This document shows, piece by piece, positions 34,360 through 43,043 of a stretch of 64,000 nucleotides of DNA. Numbering within the stretch: position 1 is the first letter of the stretch; each line of letters begins with the position of its first letter. Where the stretch lies: positions 124,001 to 188,000 of the forward strand of contig JAEWEG010000018.1 in the NCBI GenBank assembly GCA_023389575.1, given 5' to 3'. The notes under the pieces were generated by a model. It worked only from the letters and a program-made list of their open reading frames with translations. It did not search any database and was not told the origin of the DNA. Made by a program: the position numbers and the translations under genes. This DNA comes from Chloroflexota bacterium. Its GTDB lineage: Bacteria; Chloroflexota; Chloroflexia; Thermomicrobiales; UBA6265.

Positions 34360-34690
34360 GAACCGCTCGCTTCATTCGCGGCGCCGGATGACCGGGCTCG
34401 AGGATTAATCCATGTCGTAGGGGGTTCGATTGTGCGAAACGCCCAGCAGGCGTGCATAATGGGCAGCAATCCTAAGCCGAAGACTCGCGGGCGCGCCTTG
34501 ACTCAGGCACTGCCCGCCCCGTAGCATTCTGGGCGATTTCCAGCATGGTGATGGCGAAGAACGCCGTCACGGGGAGAAAGGCCTCCCAGCAAACGGAATG
34601 AGGGACCCCACCCGTGACGTTGATGGTCGCATGTCGCGATCTGGCGCGCGAGCGGAGACGTTTTCCGGTATACGCGATTCCACGGTCAGG

Positions 34691-34719
34691 TCACGTTGAC
34701 GGGCAATCGATCAACGTGA
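34691..34719. promoter_or_regulatory. Inverted repeat TCACGTTGA / TCAACGTGA before oppB
   Basis: TCACGTTGA (34691-34699) and TCAACGTGA (34711-34719) are exact reverse complements separated by 11 bases. They lie 15 bases before the ribosome-binding site GGAGG of the permease gene. They could be an operator of a dimeric regulator or a hairpin in the leader. The rest of the gap between nanE and oppB (34360-34743) has no gene; it probably holds both promoters of the divergent units. Confidence 0.5.
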
Positions 34720-34743
34720 AGGTTCCACGAACAGGAGGCCATG

Positions 34744-35688
34744 ATGGGCCGGTATCTCATTCGCCGGGGATTGATCTCGATTGTGACGCTGATCGCCATC
34801 AGCATGATCGTGTATTCGATCCTCTACCTCGCGCCCGGCGACCCCCTGGGGGGACTGGCGACCAATCCCAACGTTTCGCCCGAGGTTCGCGAGCAAATCC
34901 GGGACAGCTGGGGTCTCAACGACCCGCTCTATGTGCAGTACTTCAAGTGGGCGAAGGCCTACTTCTTCGAATTTGACTGGGGTCAGTCTCTCACCTCGCG
35001 CATCCCCGTCAAGGACTATGTGTTCGATCGCCTTGGCGTCACGCTGAGCATCGTCGGCACCGCCTACCTGATCGGGGTGATGATAGCGATTCCGGTCGGT
35101 GTCATCTCCGCGCTCAAGCAGTACTCGTGGTTCGACAACGTCGCCACCACGTTCGCGTTCATCGGGTTCAGCATTCCCACGTTCTTCTCCGGTCTGCTGC
35201 TGATCCTGCTGTTCAGCGTGCAACTCGACTGGTTGCCGTTCGTCTACGACAGTACCGCCACGGGCTGGACACGGGTCACGCAGGCGATCATGCCGATCAC
35301 CGTGCTGGCGTTGTTCGGATCGGCGCAACTGACGCGCTTCGTCCGCGCCTCCATGCTCGAAACTATCAACCAGGACTTCGTCCGCACCGCCCGCGCCAAG
35401 GGCCTCAAGGAGAAGTGGGTCGTGTTCCGCCATATCATGCGGAACGCCATGATCCCCGTCATCACCATCATCGCCCTGCAGCTGCCGGCGGTGGTTGGCG
35501 GAGCGGTCATCACCGAGCAGATCTTCCGCATCCCGGGCATCGGTCGCGCGCTTATCGATGGCATCAACTCGAAGGACGTACCGGTGGTCATGGCGATCAC
35601 CTTCGGCGTCTCGATCCTGGTGGTGCTGTTCAACGTCATCGCCGACATCCTGTATGCATTGCTCGATCCACGTATCAAGTACTCCTAG
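34744..35688 (+). CDS. ABC transporter permease, OppB/DppB type
   Basis: 314 residues, with six hydrophobic segments. The N-terminus 'GRYLIRRGLISIVTLIAISMIVYSILYLAPGDPLGG' and the EAA loop 'TARAKGLKEKWVVFRHIMRNAMIPVITI' mark it as an OppB-type permease. GGAGG at 34734-34738 is 5 bases before ATG 34744 and only 2 before 34741, so I prefer the second ATG. It pairs with oppC downstream. No substrate-binding or ATPase gene lies next to it, so these are either elsewhere or lost. Because it is divergent from the nanE operon it may import amino sugars or muropeptides. Confidence 0.88.
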   Translation: MGRYLIRRGLISIVTLIAISMIVYSILYLAPGDPLGGLATNPNVSPEVREQIRDSWGLNDPLYVQYFKWAKAYFFEFDWGQSLTSRIPVKDYVFDRLGVTLSIVGTAYLIGVMIAIPVGVISALKQYSWFDNVATTFAFIGFSIPTFFSGLLLILLFSVQLDWLPFVYDSTATGWTRVTQAIMPITVLALFGSAQLTRFVRASMLETINQDFVRTARAKGLKEKWVVFRHIMRNAMIPVITIIALQLPAVVGGAVITEQIFRIPGIGRALIDGINSKDVPVVMAITFGVSILVVLFNVIADILYALLDPRIKYS

Positions 35689-35841
35689 CGACCAGGCGGC
35701 CGGGTTCACGCCCGGTCGCTCGTCGTATGGGGCGGGTTTGGAATTGATTGTGTTCTTTGGCATTGGGGGATCAATGCGAAACTGGTTTGGAAATCTGGCC
35801 ACCATCGCGATAGCGCCCGGCCAGTTCGAGAGGCGGCCCGA

Positions 35842-36804
35842 ATGACGACTACCACGCCCACGCTGGAGGCGGCTGCCGACAGTAACACCATGAACCTGGC
35901 CCGTGTTCGCCAGCAGCGCTCCTTGTGGAACAACGCCTGGCGTCAGTTTCGGCATCACCGGCTCGCCATGGCTGGCCTGATCGTGTTCACCTTCTTCACG
36001 ATCGCCGTCTTCACTGGTCCGTACATCTGGCCGGAGGAGGTCAACGCGCCGTTCGCGTATGACACCGGCATGTCGCCGAGCCTGGATCACCCGATGGGTA
36101 CCGACTCGCTCGGACAGGACATCCTCGCCCGCATCCTGTACGGTGGCCGCATCTCGATCTCGGTGGGCCTCGTCGCCGCGTTCGTCGCCATTTCGCTGGG
36201 GACGCTGGTCGGCGCCATGGCTGGCTTCTTCGGCGGCTTCACCGACAGTCTGCTGATGCGCATCACCGACCTCTTCATCAGCCTCCCGCAGCTTCCGCTG
36301 CTGCTGCTCATCACCTACCTCTTCCGCGACACCATGCAGGACTTCGCGGAAAACACCTTCGGATCCCGGAACGTTGGTGTCTTCCTGCTGGTGGTGATCG
36401 TGATCGGCTGTCTGGCCTGGATGCCCACCGCCCGGCTGGTCCGGGCCAGTTTCCTGAGCGTGAAGGAAAAGGAGTTCGTGGAAGCCGCCCGCTCGATTGG
36501 CGCGACCCGAACCAACCTGATCAACCGTCACATCCTCCCGAACGTGCTGAGCCCGATCATCGTGGCGGCGACCCTCGAGGTCGGCGGCGCGATCATCACG
36601 GAATCCGCGCTGTCGTTCCTCGGCCTTGGCTTCCCATCCGACGTTCCGACCTGGGGTCAGATGCTCTACCAGGCGAAGGACTACCTGGAGCTCTACCCGC
36701 ACGAGGCGCTCTTCCCAGGTACCCTGATCTTCCTCACGGTGCTGGCCATCAACTACATGGGCGACGGCCTCCGCGACGCGCTCGACCCGCGCAAGATCAA
36801 CTAG
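35842..36804 (+). CDS. ABC transporter permease, OppC/DppC type
   Basis: 320 residues with an N-terminal cytoplasmic arm ('WRQFRHHRLAMAGLIVFTFFTIAVF') and the family sequence 'HPMGTDSLGQDILARILYGGRISISVGLVAAF'. The EAA loop is 'EAARSIGATRTNLINRHILPNVLSPIIV'. It forms a heterodimer with the OppB-type permease. The 153-base gap between them is longer than usual for a tight operon but no promoter was identified. A terminator follows. Confidence 0.88.
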   Translation: MTTTTPTLEAAADSNTMNLARVRQQRSLWNNAWRQFRHHRLAMAGLIVFTFFTIAVFTGPYIWPEEVNAPFAYDTGMSPSLDHPMGTDSLGQDILARILYGGRISISVGLVAAFVAISLGTLVGAMAGFFGGFTDSLLMRITDLFISLPQLPLLLLITYLFRDTMQDFAENTFGSRNVGVFLLVVIVIGCLAWMPTARLVRASFLSVKEKEFVEAARSIGATRTNLINRHILPNVLSPIIVAATLEVGGAIITESALSFLGLGFPSDVPTWGQMLYQAKDYLELYPHEALFPGTLIFLTVLAINYMGDGLRDALDPRKIN

Positions 36805-36829
36805 GCGCGGCCACAACACGGAACACGGG

Positions 36830-36858
36830 AAACGGCGGTCCGATCTGGACCGCCGTTT
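36830..36858 (+). terminator. Rho-independent terminator after the oppC-type gene
   Basis: AAACGGCGGTCC and GGACCGCCGTTT form a perfect 12-base stem with a 5-base loop (GATCT), followed by CGCATG. The U-run lies within the stem end. Confidence 0.75.
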
Positions 36859-37004
36859 CGCATGCCTGGTCGTTGAGCCTCGTTAACATTCGCCAGCGGT
36901 AGGGGAGGATTCCTGTTCATTCTGGTCTGCCCCATTCGTGTGACGAGGGTGTCCGCCCGGCCATCCGCGCGCATACCTTTTGCCTCGCACCAGCCCACGC
37001 CATG

Positions 37005-37040
37005 GTCGTCATCCCTCGCTCCGCTCGGCATGACGGGCAG
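37005..37040. repeat. Dispersed intergenic element (reverse-strand CGAGCGGAGCGAGG core)
   Basis: The reverse strand contains GTCATGCCGAGCGGAGCGAG followed by GGATGAC. This is the same style of short intergenic element as at 11199-11225. It falls in the gene-free gap 36805-37136, which otherwise holds a terminator (36830-36858), the hairpin at 37070-37097 and no coding potential I trust. Confidence 0.5.
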
Positions 37041-37069
37041 AATTGTGGGGCAGGAGCGAGATGCTGGAG

Positions 37070-37097
37070 CGTGCGGACATGAAGTCGTGTCCGCACG
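37070..37097. terminator. Hairpin CGTGCGGACA / TGTCCGCACG
   Basis: An exact 10-base inverted repeat with an 8-base loop, followed by TTTC on the plus strand. It is 40 bases beyond the end of the minus-strand metal transporter operon and may terminate it. Confidence 0.5.
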
Positions 37098-37136
37098 TTT
37101 CGGGAACCGACCCCTACGGGGAACAGGCGTCGAGCG

Positions 37137-38039
37137 TCACTCGCTGCTCGGGAGCGGGTCGTCGCCGAACTGGTCGCGCTCGGGATGCCCGTGGTGCAGG
37201 CGTCGCCGCACCTGCGACGTGATCAGCCCCGTGGTTGGGGCGAACAGGAACACCAGCAGGAACACGCACGTCGCCACCAGCACGACCGCCGCGCCGGACG
37301 GCACATCCTTGTAGTAGGACACGTAGAGCCCGGCCACGCCGGTCGCCATCCCGATCGATGCCGAAATCGCCACCATCACCGGCAGCCGGTCCGTCAGCAT
37401 CCTCGCCGTCGCCGCCGGTGTGACCAGCATCGCCAGCACCAGCACGTTGCCCACGGTCTGGAGCGAGATCACGATCGCCATCGCCAGCGCGATGAGGAAC
37501 AACTGGTCGAACGCCCAGAGGTTGATCCCGCTGCTCTGGGCGAAGGTCCGGTCGAACGCGATGCTGGTGAACTCCCGCCGGAACCAGGCCACCACCAGCA
37601 ACACGATGCCTCCGACGATGGCCGTGAGCTTGAGATCGTCACGCGAGACGCCCAGCAGCGAACCGAACAGGAAGCCGTTGAGGTCCCGCGCGTAACTCGA
37701 CTGAGTGGAAAGCAGCGTGACTCCCAGGGCGAATCCGCCCGCGAAGATCACGCCAATCGCCGTGTCGTTGGAGAGCTTCGCGCTCTGGCTCACCAGGCCG
37801 ATACCAAACGACACGATGATCGCCGCCACCAGCGCCCAGATCAGGAAATTGCCGCCCAGGATGAACGCGATCACCACGCCCGGGAAGATCGCGTGGGCCA
37901 GCGCGTCGCCGAGGAACGCCAGTCCCCGCAGGATCACGAACACGCCCACCACGCCACAAATGAGCCCTACCAGCATGATCGCCAGGAAGGCCTGCTGCAT
38001 CAGCACCAGCGACCACGGTTCGGTAAGCCAGGAGATCAT
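37137..38039 (-). CDS. Zn/Mn ABC transporter permease (ZnuB/MntB family)
   Basis: 300 residues with about eight hydrophobic segments. 'FVILRGLAFLGDALAHAIFPGVVIAFILG' is the family signature near the N-terminus. The C-terminal tail is charged. It overlaps the ATPase gene by 4 bases. The metal (Zn or Mn) is not decided by the permease; the Fur-family regulator upstream suggests metal-dependent control. The metal-binding lipoprotein component is not in the window. Confidence 0.87.
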   Translation of the reverse strand: MISWLTEPWSLVLMQQAFLAIMLVGLICGVVGVFVILRGLAFLGDALAHAIFPGVVIAFILGGNFLIWALVAAIIVSFGIGLVSQSAKLSNDTAIGVIFAGGFALGVTLLSTQSSYARDLNGFLFGSLLGVSRDDLKLTAIVGGIVLLVVAWFRREFTSIAFDRTFAQSSGINLWAFDQLFLIALAMAIVISLQTVGNVLVLAMLVTPAATARMLTDRLPVMVAISASIGMATGVAGLYVSYYKDVPSGAAVVLVATCVFLLVFLFAPTTGLITSQVRRRLHHGHPERDQFGDDPLPSSE

Positions 38040-38833
38040 CGCGATACCCCTTGACCCTCGGGCGCGGGATCGCGATCCGGCACCACGAGCACGCTGCCAC
38101 CGAAGGCCTGGCGAACCTTGGCGGGGGTGAAAACGTCATCCGGCGTGCCGTCGGCGATGAGCGTGCGATTGAGCAGCATCAGGCGGTCCGCGTGCTCGCG
38201 GGCCTGCATCAGGTCGTGGGTGGCGTAGACAATCGACGTTCCCTGCCTCGTCAGGTCGTCGAACAGCGACATGAACAATTCCTGCGTGGGGATGTCGACC
38301 CCGGTGAAGGGTTCGTCCAGCAACAGGATCGCGCCGCGAGAGAGCAGGGCTCTCGCCAGAAAGACGCGTTGTTGCTGACCACCGGAGAGCGCGCCGATCT
38401 GGACGTTCGCGAACCGGTCCATGTGCACCTTGCGCAACGCGTCGAGCGCCAGCGCGTGTTCTCGCTTGTTGAACTTTCGGAACCGCGGGGTGACGCGCGC
38501 CAGCCCGAGCAACACGGAGTCGATCACCGAGATCGGGAAGGTCCAGTCCGCGCCGGATCGCTGGGGCACGTAGGTGATCCCCGGGATCGCCCTGGTCACG
38601 GTCTGGTCTTCGAACCGCACCTCACCGTGCGACGGCGGCATCACGCCGGCCACCACCTTCAGCAGGGTGCTCTTGCCCGAGCCATTCGGCCCCAGCAGCC
38701 CAACCACCTCGCCGCTTCGAACGTCGAATGAAACGTCCTCCAAGGCGGGCCGGTCGCCATAGTGCACGGAGAGGCTCCGGGCCTGAAGTATCGGTGAGCC
38801 AGGGGGCGCCGGCGTCATGGGTTCAAGAGGCAT
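38036..38833 (-). CDS. Zn/Mn ABC transporter ATP-binding protein (ZnuC/MntA family)
   Basis: 265 residues from ATG 38833. Walker A 'GLLGPNGSGKSTLLKVVAGVM', Q-loop 'YVPQRSGADWTFPISVIDSVLLG', signature 'ALSGGQQQRVFLARAL', Walker B 'ILLLDEPFTGVD' and switch His in 'VYATHDLMQA' are all intact. 'DWTFPISV' before the signature is typical of metal-transport ATPases. It drives import through the permease encoded by the overlapping downstream gene. Confidence 0.88.
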   Translation of the reverse strand: MPLEPMTPAPPGSPILQARSLSVHYGDRPALEDVSFDVRSGEVVGLLGPNGSGKSTLLKVVAGVMPPSHGEVRFEDQTVTRAIPGITYVPQRSGADWTFPISVIDSVLLGLARVTPRFRKFNKREHALALDALRKVHMDRFANVQIGALSGGQQQRVFLARALLSRGAILLLDEPFTGVDIPTQELFMSLFDDLTRQGTSIVYATHDLMQAREHADRLMLLNRTLIADGTPDDVFTPAKVRQAFGGSVLVVPDRDPAPEGQGVSR

Positions 38834-38891
38834 GGAGTGGAGACCTGTGGATGGAGGACAACGAAACATCCTCCGGATGAGGACCTCACGC

Positions 38892-38921
38892 AACCTACCA
38901 CTACCTGATACCTTGTGTCAA
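38892..38921 (-). promoter_or_regulatory. Promoter of the metal ABC operon with possible Fur/Zur site
   Basis: On the minus strand a consensus -35 TTGACA (38921-38916) is followed after 18 bases by TAGGTT (38897-38892). An imperfect dyad, TGATACC and TGTGTCA (7-1-7 form), overlaps the -35 on the plus strand. This is where a Fur-family repressor would act. The dyad is weak, so the operator part is tentative. Confidence 0.45.
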
Positions 38922-38953
38922 TAGTGAGCCGGGCCCGGAAGGCGCCTGGAAGA

Positions 38954-39451
38954 TCAGGGGTGGGCGGTCGCCGCCGGGATGTCCTGGCAGGAGGGGCAGA
39001 CACCGAACACTTCCAGCAGGTGGTCGTGGATCTGGAAGGAGGTATCCCGCGCGAGGGCCGGCACGAGCTCTTCCAGCGGGCAGGCCGTGAACGCCACCGC
39101 CGTGCCGCATTGCGAGCACACGATATGATGCCGGTGTCCCGTGGAATCGCAGATGTAGGCCGGATGACCGTCCGGCTGGATCAACCGGGTCAGTACATCG
39201 ACCGCCGCCAAAATCTCCAGGGTCCGGTACACGGTGGCCCTGCCGATCGGTTCGGGGGCCGCGCCGAGGTCGGCCACGAGCTGCTCGGCGGAGAATGGTT
39301 GCCGGTACCGCAGGACCGCCTCGGCCACCGCCAGCCGCGGCTTCGTCAGCCTGTATCCATGCTGCGCGAGGATGTTGATCACGTCATCCTTGCTGAGCGC
39401 GATACTGGTTGATTCGGTGGTGGGTGGGGGAGTGGTCGCGTGCGTCATCAT
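38954..39451 (-). CDS. Fur-family metalloregulator (Zur-like)
   Basis: 165 residues. Winged-helix segment 'YRLTKPRLAVAEAVLRYRQPFSAEQLVADLG', then 'RATVYRTLEILAAVDVLTRLI', the metal-binding 'GHRHHIVCSQCGTAVAF' with the HxHH and CxxC structural zinc site, and a second CxxC near the end ('GVCPSCQD'). Lying upstream of a Zn/Mn ABC transporter on the same strand, it is most likely Zur. Mn or Fe specificity cannot be ruled out. Confidence 0.87.
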   Translation of the reverse strand: MMTHATTPPPTTESTSIALSKDDVINILAQHGYRLTKPRLAVAEAVLRYRQPFSAEQLVADLGAAPEPIGRATVYRTLEILAAVDVLTRLIQPDGHPAYICDSTGHRHHIVCSQCGTAVAFTACPLEELVPALARDTSFQIHDHLLEVFGVCPSCQDIPAATAHP

Positions 39452-39668
39452 GATGGGGATCGTACCATACGGAACGCCTACTGATAACTGGTCTCATCTC
39501 CAGGGGATGTGCGACCCTGCCCCTCGGTCGCAACGCCCTTGACGGGTACGACGTTTCCTTCCTATCGGAGTTAGCGGGGCGAAAGTGAGATACTTTCAAC
39601 CACGGAGAGCCATGACTCGCACACGACGCGGTCGTGCGGGGTATTTCACGCGAGGAGTACAGGTCCCA

Positions 39669-41732
39669 ATGCAGCGGTTGATCCCGGGTTCGTCGATGCG
39701 CCGGCCGATAGGTCTCCTCTTCCTCACGCTGGCCCTGTTGCTGGTCGCGGGCGCGTTCGCGCCCATTCGGGATGCCCAGGCCCAGTCCTTCGACGCGGTC
39801 GTCTGGGACCAGTACGACGTGACCATCGATGTCCGTTCGGACGGCACGATGCACGTCACCGAATACCAGGTCATCGAGTTCACCGGGCGGTTCCAGGCAG
39901 GATCGGTCTATATCCCGCTGAGCAGGGTTGAATCGATCGAGGACGTCACGGTTTCAATTGGCGAGTCCACCTCCGGCACCCCCGGCGAAAGCGATTACGT
40001 CCGGCCATCCCGCTACGATGCCGATCCTGGCACCTACACCTACCAGACCGAGTCCGGCGAAATCGCGCTCGACTACGGTTTCAATCCCACCTCGTGGAGC
40101 GGCACGGAAACGCGCGTCGTGGTGATCGAATACGAGGTGATCGGCGGCATCCGCGTCTACGAGGACCTCGATCCCGCCAATCAGCAGGTCTGGTGGTACG
40201 CCATCACCCAGGACGTCACCGACATCGCGTCGATCCGCGAGTCCACCGTCACCATCAACCTGCCAGAGGACGTTTCTTCCGACGACCTCGTCTGGTTCCC
40301 GGACGACCCGGAGCCGGACATCACCGCCAACTCGGTCACCTGGCACCGTTCCAACCTGGGCGAGGGCGACGAGTTCGAGGTCAGCCTCCAGTTTCCGCCG
40401 ATCACCGATGCCGAGGTTCCCGCCTGGCAGGCCGCCGACGACCAGATGCGCCAGGCGCGCCAGGAGGCCCAGGAGCGGTCCGACTGGGCCGGGTTCCTGC
40501 TGCTCATCGCTGGCCTGGTCGCCTCGGTTGGCCTTGGAGTCGGGTTCCTCGCCCTTTGGTTCGCCATCGGACGTGACCCACAGGTTGGCTTGGTGGCCGA
40601 GTACACCGAAACGCCCCCGGACGATCTCAACCCCGGCGCCGTCGGTGTCCTGCTGGACGAGGAATTCCACCAGCGCGACGTGGTTGCAACCGTGCTGGAT
40701 CTCGCCAACCGGGGCGTGATCGAGATGGAAGCCAGCACGAGGACCGAATCCAATCCGCTTTCCGCCAACCCCTCGACGTTCATCCTGCGGGAGCACACGG
40801 AGGCGCTGCGGCCCTACGAGCAGATCGTGCTCGACGTCATCTTCGGCGCCGGCGCCAAGCCGGGCCAGAAAACACAAATGCCGACCGTGACTGGAGCCCT
40901 CTCCTCGCGCAACTCTGAAATCGCCGATGCCTTCTACAAGCGGCTTGTCGAGGCGGGGTACTTCAAGGAGTCACCCGCGAAAACCCGCGCTCGCTGGGGA
41001 ACCATCTTCAAGCTGACCCCATGGGTGATTGGGGCGGTGGTCGTCCTCATCATGTTCCTGGTGGGCGCGTGGTCCGGTTTCGCCTTCTTCCCCATCTCCG
41101 TCGGCATCATCGTCATGATCTTCTCCGGGCGACTGGCGAAGGCCATGCCCCGCAAGACCGTCGCCGGCGCCGAGGCCGCCGCGAAATGGCGTGCCTTTGG
41201 CAATTACCTGAGAGACCTTGAGAAGCGCAAGGGTGACGCCGAGGCGCGCGCCATCTTCGATCGCTACATTCCGCACGCCGTGGCGCTTGGCCTCGCCGAA
41301 GGCTGGGTCAGCCGGTACACCTACGTCGCGCCGTCCTCGTTCGGCCAGTCATTCGGCGGCGGCACCGTGATCATCGCGGACGGGCGCCGCCGCCGGTCTG
41401 GACGATATGGCGGCGCCAACTGGACCCAGGTTCCAGGCCAGCCGGGTCGCGGATCGGGCGGAAGTGGCTCCGGCTCGGGAGGCGGCTTCGACATGCCCAC
41501 CTTGCAGGAAGCCAGCGACTCCGCCGCGGGCGGGCTCCAGAGTGGAAGCGACAGCTTCTTCGACATGCTTGGAACGGTCGCCAAGGCGTTCGCCGAGTCC
41601 TCGGGCTCCGGTTCCGGTAGCTTCGGGAGCTTCGGCGGAGGCGGCCGGGGATTCAGCGGCGGCGGAAGCCGGGGCGGTGGTAGCCGTGGTGGCGGCGGTG
41701 GTGGCGGTGGCGGCCGCCGGGGATTCCGGTAG
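39669..41732 (+). CDS. DUF2207 membrane protein with Gly/Ser-rich tail
   Basis: 687 residues from ATG 39669. A signal peptide ('PIGLLFLTLALLLVAGAFAPIRDAQA') leads to an extracellular beta-rich DUF2207 domain ('YDVTIDVRSDGTMHVTEYQVIEFTGRFQAGSVYIPL'). Then come a membrane helix ('AGFLLLIAGLVASVGLGVGFLALWFAIG'), a cytoplasmic part ('DDLNPGAVGVLLDEEFHQRDVVATVLDLANRGVIEME') and two further helices. The last 80 residues are almost only Gly/Ser/Phe/Arg. Function is unknown, as for the family. It is followed 3 bases later by a shorter paralogue. Confidence 0.8.
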   Translation: MQRLIPGSSMRRPIGLLFLTLALLLVAGAFAPIRDAQAQSFDAVVWDQYDVTIDVRSDGTMHVTEYQVIEFTGRFQAGSVYIPLSRVESIEDVTVSIGESTSGTPGESDYVRPSRYDADPGTYTYQTESGEIALDYGFNPTSWSGTETRVVVIEYEVIGGIRVYEDLDPANQQVWWYAITQDVTDIASIRESTVTINLPEDVSSDDLVWFPDDPEPDITANSVTWHRSNLGEGDEFEVSLQFPPITDAEVPAWQAADDQMRQARQEAQERSDWAGFLLLIAGLVASVGLGVGFLALWFAIGRDPQVGLVAEYTETPPDDLNPGAVGVLLDEEFHQRDVVATVLDLANRGVIEMEASTRTESNPLSANPSTFILREHTEALRPYEQIVLDVIFGAGAKPGQKTQMPTVTGALSSRNSEIADAFYKRLVEAGYFKESPAKTRARWGTIFKLTPWVIGAVVVLIMFLVGAWSGFAFFPISVGIIVMIFSGRLAKAMPRKTVAGAEAAAKWRAFGNYLRDLEKRKGDAEARAIFDRYIPHAVALGLAEGWVSRYTYVAPSSFGQSFGGGTVIIADGRRRRSGRYGGANWTQVPGQPGRGSGGSGSGSGGGFDMPTLQEASDSAAGGLQSGSDSFFDMLGTVAKAFAESSGSGSGSFGSFGGGGRGFSGGGSRGGGSRGGGGGGGGGRRGFR

Positions 41733-41735
41733 GTC

Positions 41736-42935
41736 ATGGTCTTCGCCCAGGCGGTGCCCGTAGGGCAGGAAGAAACCGTCGACACCGCGACCGCGCTGCT
41801 TCACCTCGCCTTCATCGTCGGCATGGCCGCGATGCTGGTCGGTGGCATCGTCATCATCACCGTGCTCTGGTTTGTTCGCGGGCGCGATCCCGCCGTTGGC
41901 CTGGTCGCCGAGTACATTCCGGAACCGCCTGACGACCTCCCGCCCGGCGCGGCCGGAACGCTGCTCGACGAGCGCGCCGACCATGAGGATGTCGTCGCCA
42001 CGCTGCTTGGCCTGGCACGTCACGGCGCGATCCAGATTCACGAGCTGCCGCCGGACAAGGACGCGGGGCGGCGGCGCACGGACTACGAGATCGAGGTCTT
42101 CGATCCCTCGGCGGCGGAGTCCCGGCTGGAAGCCGACCTGCTTCGGGCGCTGTTCGCCGGAGACCCGGCCCCCGGTTCACGCGCCATGTTGCGCGACGTC
42201 AAGTCACGCTTCGATGCCCGCGAGCCTCAAATCAAGCACGATCTCTACCAGGAACTGGTCGATCGCGGGTATTTTGTGCGTTCGCCCGAGGTCACCCGCC
42301 ATCGCTGGCGCAAGCTCGCCTGGGCCGGTCTCATCGCCACCCCCATCGTCGGCTTCGTGGTCTTCCGGATCACCGATGGATTCGCGTTCCTGCCGGCCAT
42401 CGCCGCCATGATCGTCTGGTTCATCCTGCTGCGCATGAGCAAGGCCATGCCTCAGAAGACGCGACACGGCGCGGAGTCGGCGGCGCGCTGGCGGGCGTTC
42501 CGCACCTACCTGCGCTCCATCCAGAAGTACGAAAACCTCGAGGAGTCGAAGGCGCTGTTCGACAAGTACCTGTCCTACGCGGTTGCCTTTGGCCTCCAGA
42601 AGCAGTGGATCTCGTCGTTCGCCGCGGTCGGAACCACCACGCCAGGCTGGTTCGACAGTCCGGCGTTCGGTGGCGGTGTTGGCTGGGATGCCTTCGACAC
42701 GGCCTTCGAAACGGTGAGGGCCGGCCAGATCATCGGGCACTTGGGCGGCGGGAACATTGACGTGGGCGACATCAACATGCCGAACGTCGATCTCCCCAAC
42801 GTGGGCATGCCCGACCTGGACCTGCAAGGAATGGCCGAGGGGCTTGGCGGCGGGCTGGAAGCCGCCAGCAGCGGCCTGGGAGGCCTGCTCGACATCGCGG
42901 GAGGAATTTTCGACTCGATCGACTTCGATTTCTAG
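41736..42935 (+). CDS. Truncated DUF2207 paralogue lacking the extracellular domain
   Basis: 399 residues. It begins with a membrane helix ('LLHLAFIVGMAAMLVGGIVIITVLWFVRG') and then matches the C-terminal half of the neighbour: 'AVGLVAEYIPEPPDDLPPGAAGTLLDERADHEDVVATLLGLARHGAIQI' and the 'KAMPQKTRHGAESAARWRAFRTYLRSIQK' stretch. The C-terminus has a run with the period-5 pattern 'MPNVDLPNVGMPDLDLQGM', unlike the Gly-rich tail of its partner. Probably arose by tandem duplication and loss of the DUF2207 ectodomain. The two may form a hetero-complex (inference). Confidence 0.75.
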   Translation: MVFAQAVPVGQEETVDTATALLHLAFIVGMAAMLVGGIVIITVLWFVRGRDPAVGLVAEYIPEPPDDLPPGAAGTLLDERADHEDVVATLLGLARHGAIQIHELPPDKDAGRRRTDYEIEVFDPSAAESRLEADLLRALFAGDPAPGSRAMLRDVKSRFDAREPQIKHDLYQELVDRGYFVRSPEVTRHRWRKLAWAGLIATPIVGFVVFRITDGFAFLPAIAAMIVWFILLRMSKAMPQKTRHGAESAARWRAFRTYLRSIQKYENLEESKALFDKYLSYAVAFGLQKQWISSFAAVGTTTPGWFDSPAFGGGVGWDAFDTAFETVRAGQIIGHLGGGNIDVGDINMPNVDLPNVGMPDLDLQGMAEGLGGGLEAASSGLGGLLDIAGGIFDSIDFDF

Positions 42936-43043
42936 TCGGCCGCCAGGTCTGGCGAGGGGCGATCCGGGCGGATATCGTATCCTTTCCGCCAGATCAACGG
43001 CGCACCGCCGGTGCCTTCGTAACCGCAAGGACTTCCTTCGTTC

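Noticed and set aside
34711..36819. 702-codon minus-strand frame
   Set aside because: Antisense to the oppB- and oppC-type genes; its translation is Arg/His/Asp-rich with no domain.
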